This document shows, one piece after another, positions 47,298 to 57,420 of a stretch of DNA of 64,000 nucleotides. Each line of letters begins with the position of its first letter. Position 1 is the first letter of the stretch. The position numbers were made by a program, and so were the translations under genes. The notes beneath the pieces are model-generated. The model had not been told where the DNA came from and ran no database searches. It worked only from the letters and a program-made list of their open reading frames with translations. The DNA is taken from contig NC_011365.1 of the NCBI RefSeq assembly GCF_000021325.1, forward strand, positions 2,322,001 to 2,386,000. Direction: 5' to 3'. The DNA comes from Gluconacetobacter diazotrophicus PA1 5 (GTDB taxonomy: Bacteria > Pseudomonadota > Alphaproteobacteria > Acetobacterales > Acetobacteraceae).

Positions 47298-48400
47298 GGT
47301 CGTGTGTCCCGGTCGTATGTCCAGCCCTGGGGCGGCAGGGCGGGGTCCAGCCGCCAGGCCGGCTGGTGGCCCGACAGGCGCAGGGCGTCGGCGATCGCGT
47401 CCGGATCCTCGGCCAGGGCGCGGGCCAGGTCGGTGCCCACGCGCAGGCCCGGCGGCCGTCCCGGCTGGCCCGCCGACCGGCGGACCCAGTCATCCAGCAT
47501 CTGCAGCGCCCGGCCCGGCGCGCCGGACAGCATCTCGTGCAGCGGCGGGCGGATGCGGGTCCGCAGGATTTCGGCCAGCCCCAGGGCGGTGAAGCCCAGG
47601 AAGCGCGGCCGCAGCGGGTCCTGGGCCAAGGCGGCCTCGATCGTCTCGCGCAGGGCCTGGCGCTTGCGGATCGCCAGTCCCGCCACGTCCAGCACGATGG
47701 CGCCGGACAGGTTGCGCAGGCGGATCTGGTGCAGCAACGCCGGCAGCGCGTCGCGGTTGGCGGCGAATTGCGCCGTCTGCTTGGCGCGCCGGTCGGTGCT
47801 GGCGCCTCCGCCGTCCATGTCGATCGCGACCAGCGCCGGGGTGGGGGTGATGCTGGCGCGCATGCCGCCCGGCAGCGCCACCACCGGGTCGGCCAGTGCC
47901 GCGCACGCGGCCTCGGTTTCCTCGTCGAAGGCGCGGGGGACACGTTGCATCCGGGGCCGCAGGCCGGGCGGCAGGCGTGCGGCGATGGCGGCGTCGTCGA
48001 TCACGATCGGCGCATCCGGCCATGCCTGGGCCAGCGCGTCCAGCGGGGTGGGGCCACGCGCCAGCAGCGCGGGCGGCCCGGCCGCGTCGCTCCCGCCTTC
48101 GGCCTTCAGGCGCGCGCCCTTGCCACCCTGCGGGGCACGGACCACGCGGACCAGCACGGCATCGCCTTCGGTCGGGGCCGTGCCGGCCGAGTCCGGCAGG
48201 AAGCCGGCGGTGCCGTCGGCCAGGTCGATGAAGGTGCCGCCCAGGGCGGGCATGCGCGCGCCGGCGCGGCCGCGATGCAGGTCGCCCACGCCGTCGGGGC
48301 GGCCCGGGCGCCACAGGGCGTAGTCGCGCAATCCGGTGTCGTCGGTGACGGCGATGCGGATCTCGCCCGGCGCGCTGGCGGCCAGGATCCGCGTCGTCAC
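47294..48400 (-). CDS. Ribonuclease E/G-family protein
   Basis: A 368-residue member of the RNase E/G family that cleaves RNA endonucleolytically or binds it. It is shorter than E. coli RNase G (489), so it is probably the alphaproteobacterial RNG-like form. Visible signs are the S1-like start [21 protein letters not shown], the [18 protein letters not shown] segment, and the catalytic core [27 protein letters not shown] in parts, then [19 protein letters not shown]. The zinc-link Cys pair of RNase E/G is not seen. The GTG start overlaps the maf stop (GTGA). Order maf-rng-yacG is conserved. Confidence 0.85.
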   Translation of the reverse strand: MTTRILAASAPGEIRIAVTDDTGLRDYALWRPGRPDGVGDLHRGRAGARMPALGGTFIDLADGTAGFLPDSAGTAPTEGDAVLVRVVRAPQGGKGARLKAEGGSDAAGPPALLARGPTPLDALAQAWPDAPIVIDDAAIAARLPPGLRPRMQRVPRAFDEETEAACAALADPVVALPGGMRASITPTPALVAIDMDGGGASTDRRAKQTAQFAANRDALPALLHQIRLRNLSGAIVLDVAGLAIRKRQALRETIEAALAQDPLRPRFLGFTALGLAEILRTRIRPPLHEMLSGAPGRALQMLDDWVRRSAGQPGRPPGLRVGTDLARALAEDPDAIADALRLSGHQPAWRLDPALPPQGWTYDRDTRP

Positions 48401-49035
48401 CGGATCCAGTCCCCTTTCTGGCCGCGCAGCATCTGCGCGACCTCGAACAGCGGCAGGCCGATCACGGCGGAGGGGCTGCCGGACAGGAAGCGGATGAAGG
48501 CGGCGGCGTGGCCCTGGACGGCATAGCCCCCGGCCTTGCCGTCCCAGTCGCCCGCATCCAGCAGGGCGTCGATCTGCCGGTCGGTCAGGCGGGAGAAGGC
48601 GACGGTGCTGACGACCACGCGCTCGGCCGGGCGCCCCGCGGTCCACGATGCCGTCGGGTGCAGGGCCACGGCGGTCAGCACCGTGTGGCGCCGGCCGGAC
48701 AGCAGGGACAGGCACTGCCGCGCGGTTGCGCGATCCTCGGCCTTGGGCAGGATGCGCCGGCCCAGTGCCACCACCGTGTCCGCGCCCAGCACCAGGGCGG
48801 GTTCGTCCAGCGTGGCCGCGACATGGGCGGCTTTTTCCCGCGCCAGGCGCTGGGCATAAGGGCGGGGCAGTTCGCCGGCGTGCGGCCGTTCGTCGAGATC
48901 GGCTGCGATGATTCGCCCCGGCACCAGTCCGATCTGCGCCAGCAGGTCGCGCCGGCGGGGCGAGGCGGAGGCCAGGACGAGCCGGGGCTCCCCCACCCCC
49001 GGATCCCCCACCTGGGGCGGGGCGCTGTCGGACAT
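48397..49035 (-). CDS. Maf-family nucleoside-triphosphate pyrophosphatase
   Basis: A Maf/YhdE nucleotide pyrophosphatase of 212 residues that cleans altered or modified NTPs. Its signature LVLASASPRRRDLLAQIGL opens the core, and ADLDERPHAGELPRPYAQRLAREKAA, VLGADTVVALGRRILPK and the end GYAVQGHAAAFIRFLSGS are seen in turn. It starts 13 bases after infA and overlaps the RNase gene start. Confidence 0.95.
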   Translation of the reverse strand: MSDSAPPQVGDPGVGEPRLVLASASPRRRDLLAQIGLVPGRIIAADLDERPHAGELPRPYAQRLAREKAAHVAATLDEPALVLGADTVVALGRRILPKAEDRATARQCLSLLSGRRHTVLTAVALHPTASWTAGRPAERVVVSTVAFSRLTDRQIDALLDAGDWDGKAGGYAVQGHAAAFIRFLSGSPSAVIGLPLFEVAQMLRGQKGDWIR

Positions 49036-49048
49036 GGAGCGGTCCGCC

Positions 49049-49267
49049 TTACTTGAAGCGGAAGGTGATGCGACCCTTGCTGAGATCGTACGGGGTCATT
49101 TCGACATTCACCCGGTCGCCGGCCAGGACGCGGATGCGGTTCTTGCGCATCTTGCCGCTGGTGTGGGCCAGAATCATGTGCTCGTTGTCCAGTTTCACGC
49201 GGAACATGGCGTTGGGCAGCAGCTCGGTCACCGTGCCGCTGAATTCGATCATGTCTTCTTTAGACAT
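49049..49267 (-). CDS. infA: Translation initiation factor IF-1
   Basis: IF-1 (72 residues) is an essential S1/OB-fold factor that fills the ribosomal A site during initiation. It has the family sequence [40 protein letters not shown] and [18 protein letters not shown]. Infa-maf-rng is a conserved order. Upstream, about 140 bases separate it from hisD, likely holding its own promoter. Confidence 0.98.
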   Translation of the reverse strand: MSKEDMIEFSGTVTELLPNAMFRVKLDNEHMILAHTSGKMRKNRIRVLAGDRVNVEMTPYDLSKGRITFRFK

Positions 49268-49407
49268 CGTGTCCTTCGATCATCTTGTTGACCGGCGCCG
49301 GGCCGGCAGAACGGTGCAGGCGGAACCGCTGGATCGGCCAGGTGGCGCGATCCAGCGGCCCATGAAGTGGAATGCAGGCGGATATGTGCGGATTGTAGGC
49401 ACTGCGG

Positions 49408-50721
49408 TCAAGCTTTGTCGGACTCGCGCGCCACGGCGTCCAGCCGCGCCGACACGCTCAGCGCGTGTGCGTCCAGCCCCTCGGCCCGCGCCAGGGCCAC
49501 CGCCGCCGGCCCGATCCGGCGCAGCGCGTCCGGCCCCGCGCCGATGAAGGTCGTGCGCTTCAGGAAGTCGAACACCGACAGGCCCGAGGCGAAGCGCGCG
49601 GTCCGGCTGGTGGGCAGGACATGGTTCGGACCGCCGACATAATCGCCGATCGCCTCGGCGCATTGCCGGCCCAGGAAGATCGCCCCGGCATGGCGGACCC
49701 GGGCGAACAGCGGTTCCGGATCGGCCAGCAGCAGTTCCAGATGTTCGGGCGCGATCGCGTCGATCAGCGACGCGGCCTCGTCCAGGTCGCGCACGGTGAT
49801 GATGGCGCCGTGGGCGCCCCAGCTCGCCCCCGCGATGGCGGCGCGGGGCAGGGTGCGCAGTTCGGCCTCGACCGCCTCCGCCACCCGGTCGGCCAGGGTG
49901 GCGTCCTGGGTGATCAGGATCGACTGCGCCAGGGCGTCATGCTCGGCCTGCGCCAGCAGGTCCAGCGCGACGATGCGCGGATCGGTGCCGCTGTCGGCCA
50001 CCACCACGACCTCGGACGGGCCGGCGATGCTGTCGATGCCCACCCGGCCGAACACCTGACGCTTGGCCTCGGCCACATAGGCGTTGCCGGGTCCGACCAC
50101 GCGGTCCACCGGGCGGATGGTCGCGGTGCCGTAGGCCATGGCCGCCACGGCCTGCGCCCCGCCGACGCGATAGATCTCGGTCACGCCGGCGCGTCGGGCG
50201 GCGGCCAGCACCAGCGGATTCAGCACGCCGTCCGGGGTCGGCACGCACATCGCCAGCCGCGCCGCCCCCGCCACCCGCGCGGGCATGGCGTTCATCAGGA
50301 CCGAGGACGGATAGGCCGCCGTGCCGCCGGGCACGTACAGCCCGACCGCGTCCAGCGCCGTCCAGCGCATGCCCAGATCCACCCCGTCCGCGTCGGTATA
50401 GCGCAGGTCGGCCGGCATCTGGGCGCGGTGGAAGGCCTCGATCCGGGTGGCCGCGACATCCAGGGCCGCCAGCAGGTCGGGCGGGACCCGGGCGCAGGCG
50501 GCCTCGATCTCGGCCTCGGTGATGCGCAGGCGGTCCGGCGTGACCGGCATGCGGTCGAACCGGGCGGTATAGGCGCACAGCGCCTCGTCGCCCCGCGCAC
50601 GCACGGCGGCCAGGATCTCGGCGACCGGGGCATCGACGCGGGCGGTGTCGCCCTCGCGGTCGTCCAGCAGGCGGGCGAAGGCGGCACGGAAATCGGGTTG
50701 CGCGGTATCCAGCCGTTTCAT
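49408..50721 (-). CDS. hisD: Histidinol dehydrogenase
   Basis: HisD (437 residues) carries out the last two oxidation steps of histidine biosynthesis, histidinol to histidine, with NAD and zinc. Visible are MRWTALDAVGLYVPGGTAAYPSSVLM in parts, the substrate site YRVGGAQAVAAMAYGT, DRVVGPGNAYVAEAKR, SIAGPSEVVVVADSGTDPR, and the His pair in APEHLELLL. Its ATG overlaps the TGA of hisG (ATGA), so the two are coupled. The only other his gene in this window is hisG. Confidence 0.97.
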   Translation of the reverse strand: MKRLDTAQPDFRAAFARLLDDREGDTARVDAPVAEILAAVRARGDEALCAYTARFDRMPVTPDRLRITEAEIEAACARVPPDLLAALDVAATRIEAFHRAQMPADLRYTDADGVDLGMRWTALDAVGLYVPGGTAAYPSSVLMNAMPARVAGAARLAMCVPTPDGVLNPLVLAAARRAGVTEIYRVGGAQAVAAMAYGTATIRPVDRVVGPGNAYVAEAKRQVFGRVGIDSIAGPSEVVVVADSGTDPRIVALDLLAQAEHDALAQSILITQDATLADRVAEAVEAELRTLPRAAIAGASWGAHGAIITVRDLDEAASLIDAIAPEHLELLLADPEPLFARVRHAGAIFLGRQCAEAIGDYVGGPNHVLPTSRTARFASGLSVFDFLKRTTFIGAGPDALRRIGPAAVALARAEGLDAHALSVSARLDAVARESDKA

Positions 50722-51425
50722 GCGCTGACGGTCTCCGCCACCGTGGACGCGGCCAGGGCGTGGCGGAAGCGCGCGATCAGCGCGCCGATCCGCTCCGGCT
50801 GGGTCTTCAGCGCCGTGCGGTTGACGATCAGCCGGCTGGTGACGGTCGCGATCGTCTCGGTCTCCTCCAGCCCGTTGGCGCGCAGGGTGGACCCGGTATC
50901 GACCAGGTCCACGATCAGGTGCGACAGGTCCAGCACCGGGGCCAGCTCCATCGCGCCGTGCAGGTGCACGATGTCGGCATTGATGCCGCGCGCGGCGAAA
51001 TGGCGGCGGGTGATGGCCGGATATTTGGTGGCCACCCGCACCCGCGACCAGCGCGCGGGATTGTCGGTTCCTTCCTGCCCCCTGGGCCGGGCGACCGACA
51101 CGCGGCAGGCGCCGATCCGCAGGTCCAGCGGGGCGTAGATCTCGGGATAGTCGAATTCCATCAGCACGTCGGCGCCGCAGATGCCCAGTTGCGCGCCGCC
51201 GAAGGCCACGAAGGTCGCGACGTCGAACGAGCGCACGCGCACCACGTCCAGCATCGCATCGTCGGTGGGAAAGCGCAGGCGGCGGCTGCCCTCGTCCAGG
51301 CAGTCGGCGGCGGGCGTCAGGCCGGCCCCGGCCAGCAGCGGGGCGGCGGCCTTCAGGATGCGTCCCTTGGGCAGGGCGAGGATCAGCTTCGTGTCCTGGG
51401 TTGTCTCCCGGGTTAGGGCGGTCAT
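50718..51425 (-). CDS. hisG: ATP phosphoribosyltransferase, short form
   Basis: HisG (235 residues) makes phosphoribosyl-ATP, the first step of histidine biosynthesis. The short form lacks the C-terminal regulatory domain and needs the HisZ subunit for activity; hisZ is not in the window. Motifs include LALPKGRILKAAAPLLAGAG, FGGAQLGICGADVLMEF and the PRPP-binding loop DLVDTGSTLRANGLEE. It is preceded by about 105 bases after murA and overlaps hisD by four bases. Confidence 0.96.
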   Translation of the reverse strand: MTALTRETTQDTKLILALPKGRILKAAAPLLAGAGLTPAADCLDEGSRRLRFPTDDAMLDVVRVRSFDVATFVAFGGAQLGICGADVLMEFDYPEIYAPLDLRIGACRVSVARPRGQEGTDNPARWSRVRVATKYPAITRRHFAARGINADIVHLHGAMELAPVLDLSHLIVDLVDTGSTLRANGLEETETIATVTSRLIVNRTALKTQPERIGALIARFRHALAASTVAETVSA

Positions 51426-51530
51426 GCGGTCTCCAGCTACAAAACGCGCGCCCCATGCGATACCGGCCAGGCGCCATGTGGGCTGCGCCTTATCACATTC
51501 CGCCCCGCCGCAGGAAGGGCGCGCGCCGCA

Positions 51531-52793
<1,263 letters not shown>

Positions 52794-52803
52794 GGCCGGG
52801 CTC

Positions 52804-53358
52804 CTACATCCGTGGGGTCGCGACGCCGCGCTGTCCCATATATTTGCCCGCCCGGTCGGCATAGCTGACCTCGCACGGCGACGCGCCCTGGAAGAACAGG
52901 AACTGGCAGATCCCCTCGTTGGCGTAGATGCGCGCCGGCAGGGGGGTGGTGTTGCTGATCTCGATCGTCACCTGGCCTTCCCATTCGGGCTCCAGCGGGG
53001 TGACGTTCACGATGATGCCGCAGCGGGCATAGGTGGACTTGCCCAGGCAGACGACCAGCGTGTCGCGCGGGATGCGGAAATATTCCACCGTGTGCGCCAG
53101 CGCGAAGCTGTTGGGTGGAATGATGCAGACCGGCCCCTCACGCGTGACGAAGCTGTTGGACGCGAAGTTCTTGGGGTCGACGATGGCGTTGTCGACGTCG
53201 GTGAAGATCTTGAATTCCGATGCCACCCGCGCGTCGTACCCGTACGAGGACAGGCCGTAGGAAATCACGCCCTCGCGCGTCTGCTGCTCGACGAACGGTT
53301 CGATCATCCCGGCCTCGCGGGCCTGCTGTCTGATCCAGCTATCGGGCATAATCGGCAT
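52804..53358 (-). CDS. dcd: dCTP deaminase
   Basis: Dcd (184 residues) deaminates dCTP to dUTP, for thymidylate synthesis. The start [21 protein letters not shown] is seen in parts. [17 protein letters not shown], the Glu-containing [21 protein letters not shown] and [22 protein letters not shown] (active-site Arg and Glu) are clear. The enzyme does not have a fused dUTPase. An upstream ATG at 53391 is set aside. The gene ends ten bases before the murA start on the same strand. Confidence 0.96.
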   Translation of the reverse strand: MPIMPDSWIRQQAREAGMIEPFVEQQTREGVISYGLSSYGYDARVASEFKIFTDVDNAIVDPKNFASNSFVTREGPVCIIPPNSFALAHTVEYFRIPRDTLVVCLGKSTYARCGIIVNVTPLEPEWEGQVTIEISNTTPLPARIYANEGICQFLFFQGASPCEVSYADRAGKYMGQRGVATPRM

Positions 53359-53441
53359 CAAAGATCCTTCCGTCGCGTGGAGGGTGACCATCCTCCTCCC
53401 TGCCAGCCCCGACCACTAGCGAAGGCCGCGCCCGACCGCAA

Positions 53442-53621
53442 TCAGCTCTTTGCGCCGTCCTCGGCCGCCGCGTCCGGGACGGGCGGCGCGGCGGGCGCGT
53501 CGGCGCGGGCGCGCGACTGCTGCTTGCGCCGGCGCAGGTTCTCGCGCAGGGCGGCGGCCTCGCGCGCCAGGCGCTCCTGCCGGGCGGCCTCGGCCTTCTC
53601 GGCCTTGCTCTTTTCGGTCAT
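53442..53621 (-). CDS. Short coiled-coil protein of unknown function
   Basis: A 59-residue, strongly charged protein (MTEKSKAEKAEAARQERLAR) with a heptad-rich helix through about residue 32 and a low-complexity Ala/Pro tail. It has no recognised domain. The ATG overlaps the TGA of the membrane-protein gene behind it (ATGA), which is evidence that it is translated. Together with that gene and the glycosyltransferase it may form one transcript. Confidence 0.65.
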   Translation of the reverse strand: MTEKSKAEKAEAARQERLAREAAALRENLRRRKQQSRARADAPAAPPVPDAAAEDGAKS

Positions 53622-53872
53622 CGCCGCCGGGCCGCCCACAGCAGCACCAGCGACCCCGCCATCAGCAGCGCGCCGGTGCAGTCCAGGACCAGGCTGGGCC
53701 ATCCGTGCCACAGCAGCGGCCAGTGCCACTGGGACTGGCCGATTTCCAGCAGGATGCTGGTGCCGAAGCAGAACACCGCCAGGCTCTGCGCCCAGGACAC
53801 CAGGGACGTGGACAGCCGGGCCGGGGGGCGCGGGGCGGCGCGCGTGCCGCGCCGCGACGGGTTACTGGACAT
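53618..53872 (-). CDS. Small two-helix membrane protein
   Basis: An 84-residue inner-membrane protein with two predicted helices (about 27-48, SWAQSLAVFCFGTSILL, and about 58-80, LVLDCTGALLMAGSLVLLWA) and a basic N terminus. I do not recognise it. Its start overlaps the last bases of the glycosyltransferase gene by eleven bases, and its stop overlaps the coiled-coil gene, so the three are translationally coupled. Confidence 0.68.
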   Translation of the reverse strand: MSSNPSRRGTRAAPRPPARLSTSLVSWAQSLAVFCFGTSILLEIGQSQWHWPLLWHGWPSLVLDCTGALLMAGSLVLLWAARRR

Positions 53873-55151
53873 GGGCGGTTCCTGTGAGGTCGGTTCTGTC
53901 GGGGGGCGTATCCCCGGGCGTGGCATCGGGTGTGGCATCGCCTTGGGCGGCCTGCCAGGCGAACCATCCGGCCAGGCTGGAGCCCAGGATTTCATCATAC
54001 ACCGCCAGGGTGGCCTGCTGCATCGCGGCCGTGGTGTAGCTTGCCTGCACGCTTGCCCGGGCGGCGGCGCCCAGGGCGGCGGCGTCTTCGGGCGCCATGT
54101 CCAGCACCGCGCGGATCGCCCCGGCCAGGGCGGAGGCATCGCCGGGGGGCACCAGCAGGCCGGTCTGCCCGTGCGCGACGGTTTCCATCGCCGCGCCGTG
54201 GGCGGCCACGATCACCGGCCGGGCCATGGCCTGGGCCTCGATCACCACGCGGCCGAAGGGCTCGGGCCGCAGCGACGGCATGACCACGACGTCCGCCAGC
54301 GCCAGGGCGGCGGGCATGTCCGCGCACAGGCCGGCGAAATAGACCCGCCCGCGCAGGGCGGGCTGGGTTTCCGCCATCTGCGTCAGGCTGCGCGCGAACC
54401 GGTCGCGGCGCCGCGCCGGCCCGACGAAGACGCAGGCCCAGTCGCGCCCGCTGCCGCCCCTGGCCTGCTCCTGGGCCTCCATCCGCGCCAGCGCCTCCAG
54501 CAGCAGGGCCTGGCCCTTCCAGGGGGTGATCCGGCCGGGCAGCATGATGATCGCCGCGTCCTCGGGCAGGCCCCATTGCTCGGCCAGGGCCTGGATGCGG
54601 GGGCCGCGCACGATGTCGGGGTCGAAACGCGCGGTATCCACCCCGCGCGGGATCAGCCGCAGCCGGTCCGGTCCCACCCCGTAATCGCGGGCCAGGCGCT
54701 GCGCGATGAAGGCGCTGATGGCGATGACCCGCCGCCCCGATGCCATGACGGCATTGTACCGCCGCTTGCCCGGAACGCTCTCGCGGTACACGCCGTGCCA
54801 TGTCGTCACCAGCGGCACCCCGGTGCGCCGGCAGGCCAGCGCCGCCGACCAGCCGGGGGCGCGCGACCGCGCATGGACCAGATGCACCCCCTGCGCGCGG
54901 ATCAGCCGTGCCAGCCGCCGTGCATTGAGCAGGATTCGCAGCGGGTTCTTCGTGCGCAGGTCGATCGGCATATGCACGCCGCCGGCATGGCGCAGGCGGG
55001 CCAGCAGCCGGCCGCCGGCGCACGCCACCAGCGCCACGCCCCCGGCGCGGGTGATGGCGTCGGCCATTTCGATGGTGCCCTGCTCGATCCCCCCCGCGTC
55101 CAAGGCGGGCAGCACCTGAAGAATGACGGGGCGATGCGCAAGCGACTCCAT
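53862..55151 (-). CDS. Glycosyltransferase family 4 protein
   Basis: A GT-B-fold glycosyltransferase of about 429 residues. The N-terminal domain starts VILQVLPALDAGGIEQGTIEMADA. The C-terminal nucleotide-sugar domain has VIMLPGRITPWKGQALLLEAL (parts), VFVGPARRRDRFARSL, and the EX7E-type PSLRPEPFGRVVIEAQAMARPVI with GQTGLLVPPGDASALA. It probably builds lipopolysaccharide or capsule, since a GT9 heptosyltransferase-like gene lies 1.3 kb away on the other strand. The start is uncertain: ATG 55151 (AAGCGG site) or 55166. The tail past about residue 390 is Asp/Pro/Thr-rich. Confidence 0.9.
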   Translation of the reverse strand: MESLAHRPVILQVLPALDAGGIEQGTIEMADAITRAGGVALVACAGGRLLARLRHAGGVHMPIDLRTKNPLRILLNARRLARLIRAQGVHLVHARSRAPGWSAALACRRTGVPLVTTWHGVYRESVPGKRRYNAVMASGRRVIAISAFIAQRLARDYGVGPDRLRLIPRGVDTARFDPDIVRGPRIQALAEQWGLPEDAAIIMLPGRITPWKGQALLLEALARMEAQEQARGGSGRDWACVFVGPARRRDRFARSLTQMAETQPALRGRVYFAGLCADMPAALALADVVVMPSLRPEPFGRVVIEAQAMARPVIVAAHGAAMETVAHGQTGLLVPPGDASALAGAIRAVLDMAPEDAAALGAAARASVQASYTTAAMQQATLAVYDEILGSSLAGWFAWQAAQGDATPDATPGDTPPDRTDLTGTAHVQ

Positions 55152-55253
55152 GCGCCCGCTTAGCATGAACCGGCGGCCAGTGCATCGTTCCGCCCGCGTT
55201 GCGCGAAGGGGGCGGGCTTGACCGCCGCCTCCCGGCCTGCGCCAAATCACCCC

Positions 55254-56153
55254 ATGACGGTCTCGGTGCTTCAGTGTCTGCCCGGAAACGCGCGCCGAAA
55301 CGTGCGCCGGCGACCGCACGCGGCCTTGCCGGGGGCGGTGCCGGCCCTGCGCATGGTGGGGGCGGGGCTGCTGCCGGCGTGGCTGGTGATGGCCGCCCCG
55401 GCCGGCGGGCAGGCGCGGGCCGTGCCTCCGCGACATGATCAGGCCCGGCCCGTTCCCCTTCCGGAAGCGGTGTCCGGCCCCTCGCTGGCAACCTGCCTGT
55501 CGCATCTGCCCGACGACCCCGACGGTGCGCGGGATTATGCCGCCGCCTGGGCGGCGCGGGGCGGCGGCGGCATCGCCGCCGGGCGCTGCGGGGCGCTGGC
55601 GCAACTGGCGCTGGGCGACGCGCACGGCGCGGCCGTCGCGCTGGACGGGCTGGCCCATGCCCCCGGCGACCCCGCCACCCGGGCCGCCATCGCGCGGGAC
55701 GCCGCGGGCGCCTGGGCGGTGGATGGCGACCCGCCCCGGGTCCTCGACAGCGCCGGATACGGGCTGATCCTCGCCCCGAGGGACGCGGGACTGCTGATCC
55801 TGCACGCACGCGCGGCGGTGGCCGGTGACCGCGCCGCCCAGGCGGTCGCCGACCTGACGCCGCTGCCGTCCGATCCGGCGGCGCAGGCCGAGGCCCTGGT
55901 CGTGCGGGCATCGGCCTATCGCCGGCTGGGGCGGATCGACCTGGCCCGCGCCGATATCGACCAGGCGCTGCGCCGCACGCCGCAGGATGCCGCCGCCCTG
56001 CTGGAACGCGGCATCGTCCGGCAGCGGCTGGGCGACATGCCCGGCGCCCGCGCGGATTGGGAACAGGTGATGGAGGTCGCCCCGGACTCCCGCCAGGCCG
56101 ACCTCGCCCGCCAGGACCTGGCGGTGCTGGAAGCCGACCCGGACGCCCCCTGA
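55254..56153 (+). CDS. TPR-repeat exported protein
   Basis: A 299-residue protein with tetratricopeptide repeats in the C-terminal half. Two clear repeats are seen at about 218-251 (ALVVRASAYRRLGRIDLARADIDQAL) and 252-285 (ALLERGIVRQRLGDMPGARADWEQVM). A hydrophobic segment (MVGAGLLPAWLVMAAPAGG at about 34-55) suggests a signal anchor, and an internal Met start at 55353 would make it a proper signal peptide. TPR proteins scaffold envelope assemblies. Divergent from the GT4 gene with about 100 bases between. Confidence 0.78.
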   Translation: MTVSVLQCLPGNARRNVRRRPHAALPGAVPALRMVGAGLLPAWLVMAAPAGGQARAVPPRHDQARPVPLPEAVSGPSLATCLSHLPDDPDGARDYAAAWAARGGGGIAAGRCGALAQLALGDAHGAAVALDGLAHAPGDPATRAAIARDAAGAWAVDGDPPRVLDSAGYGLILAPRDAGLLILHARAAVAGDRAAQAVADLTPLPSDPAAQAEALVVRASAYRRLGRIDLARADIDQALRRTPQDAAALLERGIVRQRLGDMPGARADWEQVMEVAPDSRQADLARQDLAVLEADPDAP

Positions 56154-56476
56154 TCCCGCTCGGACAGGCACGCAGGGGTGGCACTGTCACGTTCGCGTCA
56201 TATGTGATCGTGTAACATCGACTCCGCCCCAGACTGTGCTACGGATAGGGCATGAGGTGCGTGCCACCTCCAAGAAGATAGAAGAACAAGAAGAAACAAG
56301 AAGAGACGGAAACCTCCATGAAGAAGGGTAGCGCTGCCGCTGTCCCTTTTTCCGGCGTCGCTCCTGATTCTGCCAAACCAGAATCCGGCCCCTCGGGGCG
56401 ACGCCGGTTCGTCCCGCCGGTTCATGGTTGGGGCGGCCTTCTTTTCACGCGGGACATTCTGGCCTAACGAGAACGC
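56154..56476 (+). other. Leader with purine-rich tract and possible small gene
   Basis: About 320 bases between the TPR gene and the GT9 gene. They hold a purine-rich tract (AAGAAGATAGAAGAACAAGA, about 56271-56310) and a 49-codon open frame (56318-56467). The bases before it hold no recognised promoter. Confidence 0.5.
56318..56467 (+). CDS. Possible 49-residue protein
   Basis: An ATG after GACGGAAACCTCC opens a 49-codon frame: MKKGSAAAVPFSGVAPDSAK at the start, then a Gly/Arg segment and a hydrophobic WGGLLFTRDILA end. It stops nine bases before the GT9 ATG, so it would be coupled to it. The ribosome site is modest. It has no recognised domain. Codon use is ordinary for this genome, so it is a candidate rather than a certain gene. 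Confidence 0.4.
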   Translation: MKKGSAAAVPFSGVAPDSAKPESGPSGRRRFVPPVHGWGGLLFTRDILA

Positions 56477-57379
56477 ATGACGCGCATTCTCGTGATCAAG
56501 CTGGGTGCGCTGGGCGATCTGGTCCAGGCCTTCGCCCCCTTCGCCGCCATCCGCGCCCATCATCGTTCTGCCTCCGTCACCCTGCTGACGACCGCCCCGT
56601 TCGCGGCCCTGATGCGCGCATCCCCCTGGTTCGACCGGGTGGAGGTGGATTCGCGCCCGTCCTGGCGAAACCTGCGCGGGCTGGCGGCGCTGCGCCGCAC
56701 GCTGGTCGGGTACGACATGGTCTACGACCTGCAGACATCCGGCCGGTCGTCGCGCTATTTTCGCCTGGCGGGCCGTCCCGCCTGGTCGGGGATCGCGGCG
56801 GGCGCGGGCTGGCCGCACGACAATCCCCACCGCGATGTCATGCATACCCGTGCCCGCCAGCGCGACCAGTTGCGCCGTGCCGGCATCGCCCAGGTGCCCG
56901 ACCCCGACCTGTCCTGGCTGGCGGGGGGCGGGCCGGTCCTGCCCGCGCCCTATGCGCTGCTGGTGCCGGGCGCTGCCCCGCACCGGCCGGCCAAGCGCTG
57001 GCCGGCCGAACGGTTCGGGGCCCTGGCCTGCCGCCTGCACCAGCGCGGCCTGACGCCGGTGATCGTGGGCACGCAGGCCGAATCCGGCCTGGCCGCCATC
57101 ATTCGCGCCGCCTGCCCGGCCGCGCGCGACCTGACGGGCCGGACCGGCCTGCCCGACCTGGCCGGGCTGGCGGCGCGCGCGGCGCTGGCGGTGGGCAACG
57201 ATACCGGGCCGATGCACCTGGCCGCCGCCATGGGCTGCCCCGCGACGGTGCTGTTTTCGCGCGACAGCGACCCGTCCCTGACCGCGCCGCTGGGCCGCGC
57301 GCCGGGGCAGGTGCGGGTCCTGCGCGTTGACGATCTGGCCACTCTGAGCGTGGATAGGGTTGCGGCCTGCCTCGGCTGA
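56477..57379 (+). CDS. Glycosyltransferase family 9 (heptosyltransferase-like)
   Basis: A GT9 heptosyltransferase-like enzyme of 300 residues that adds sugar to the lipopolysaccharide core. The start [21 protein letters not shown] is the family mark, followed by [20 protein letters not shown], the [21 protein letters not shown] site and [20 protein letters not shown] near the end. The gene ends 41 bases before thrS and is probably transcribed with it only by readthrough. The inner core sugar is not determined. Confidence 0.9.
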   Translation: MTRILVIKLGALGDLVQAFAPFAAIRAHHRSASVTLLTTAPFAALMRASPWFDRVEVDSRPSWRNLRGLAALRRTLVGYDMVYDLQTSGRSSRYFRLAGRPAWSGIAAGAGWPHDNPHRDVMHTRARQRDQLRRAGIAQVPDPDLSWLAGGGPVLPAPYALLVPGAAPHRPAKRWPAERFGALACRLHQRGLTPVIVGTQAESGLAAIIRAACPAARDLTGRTGLPDLAGLAARAALAVGNDTGPMHLAAAMGCPATVLFSRDSDPSLTAPLGRAPGQVRVLRVDDLATLSVDRVAACLG

Positions 57380-57420
57380 CGCCATTACAGCGACTTCCCT
57401 TTGTCTGGAGCATCGACATC

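Noticed and set aside
47294-48715. A 473-residue start for the RNase E/G-family gene
   Set aside because: The first hundred residues lie antisense-free but inside maf in another frame and look like shadow sequence. GTG at 48400 overlapping the maf stop is the natural start.
49408-51477. A HisG-HisD fusion of 689 residues
   Set aside because: The longer frame before the hisD ATG is antisense-free but lies inside hisG in another frame and has no HisG motifs. hisG is complete in its own frame and overlaps hisD only by ATGA.
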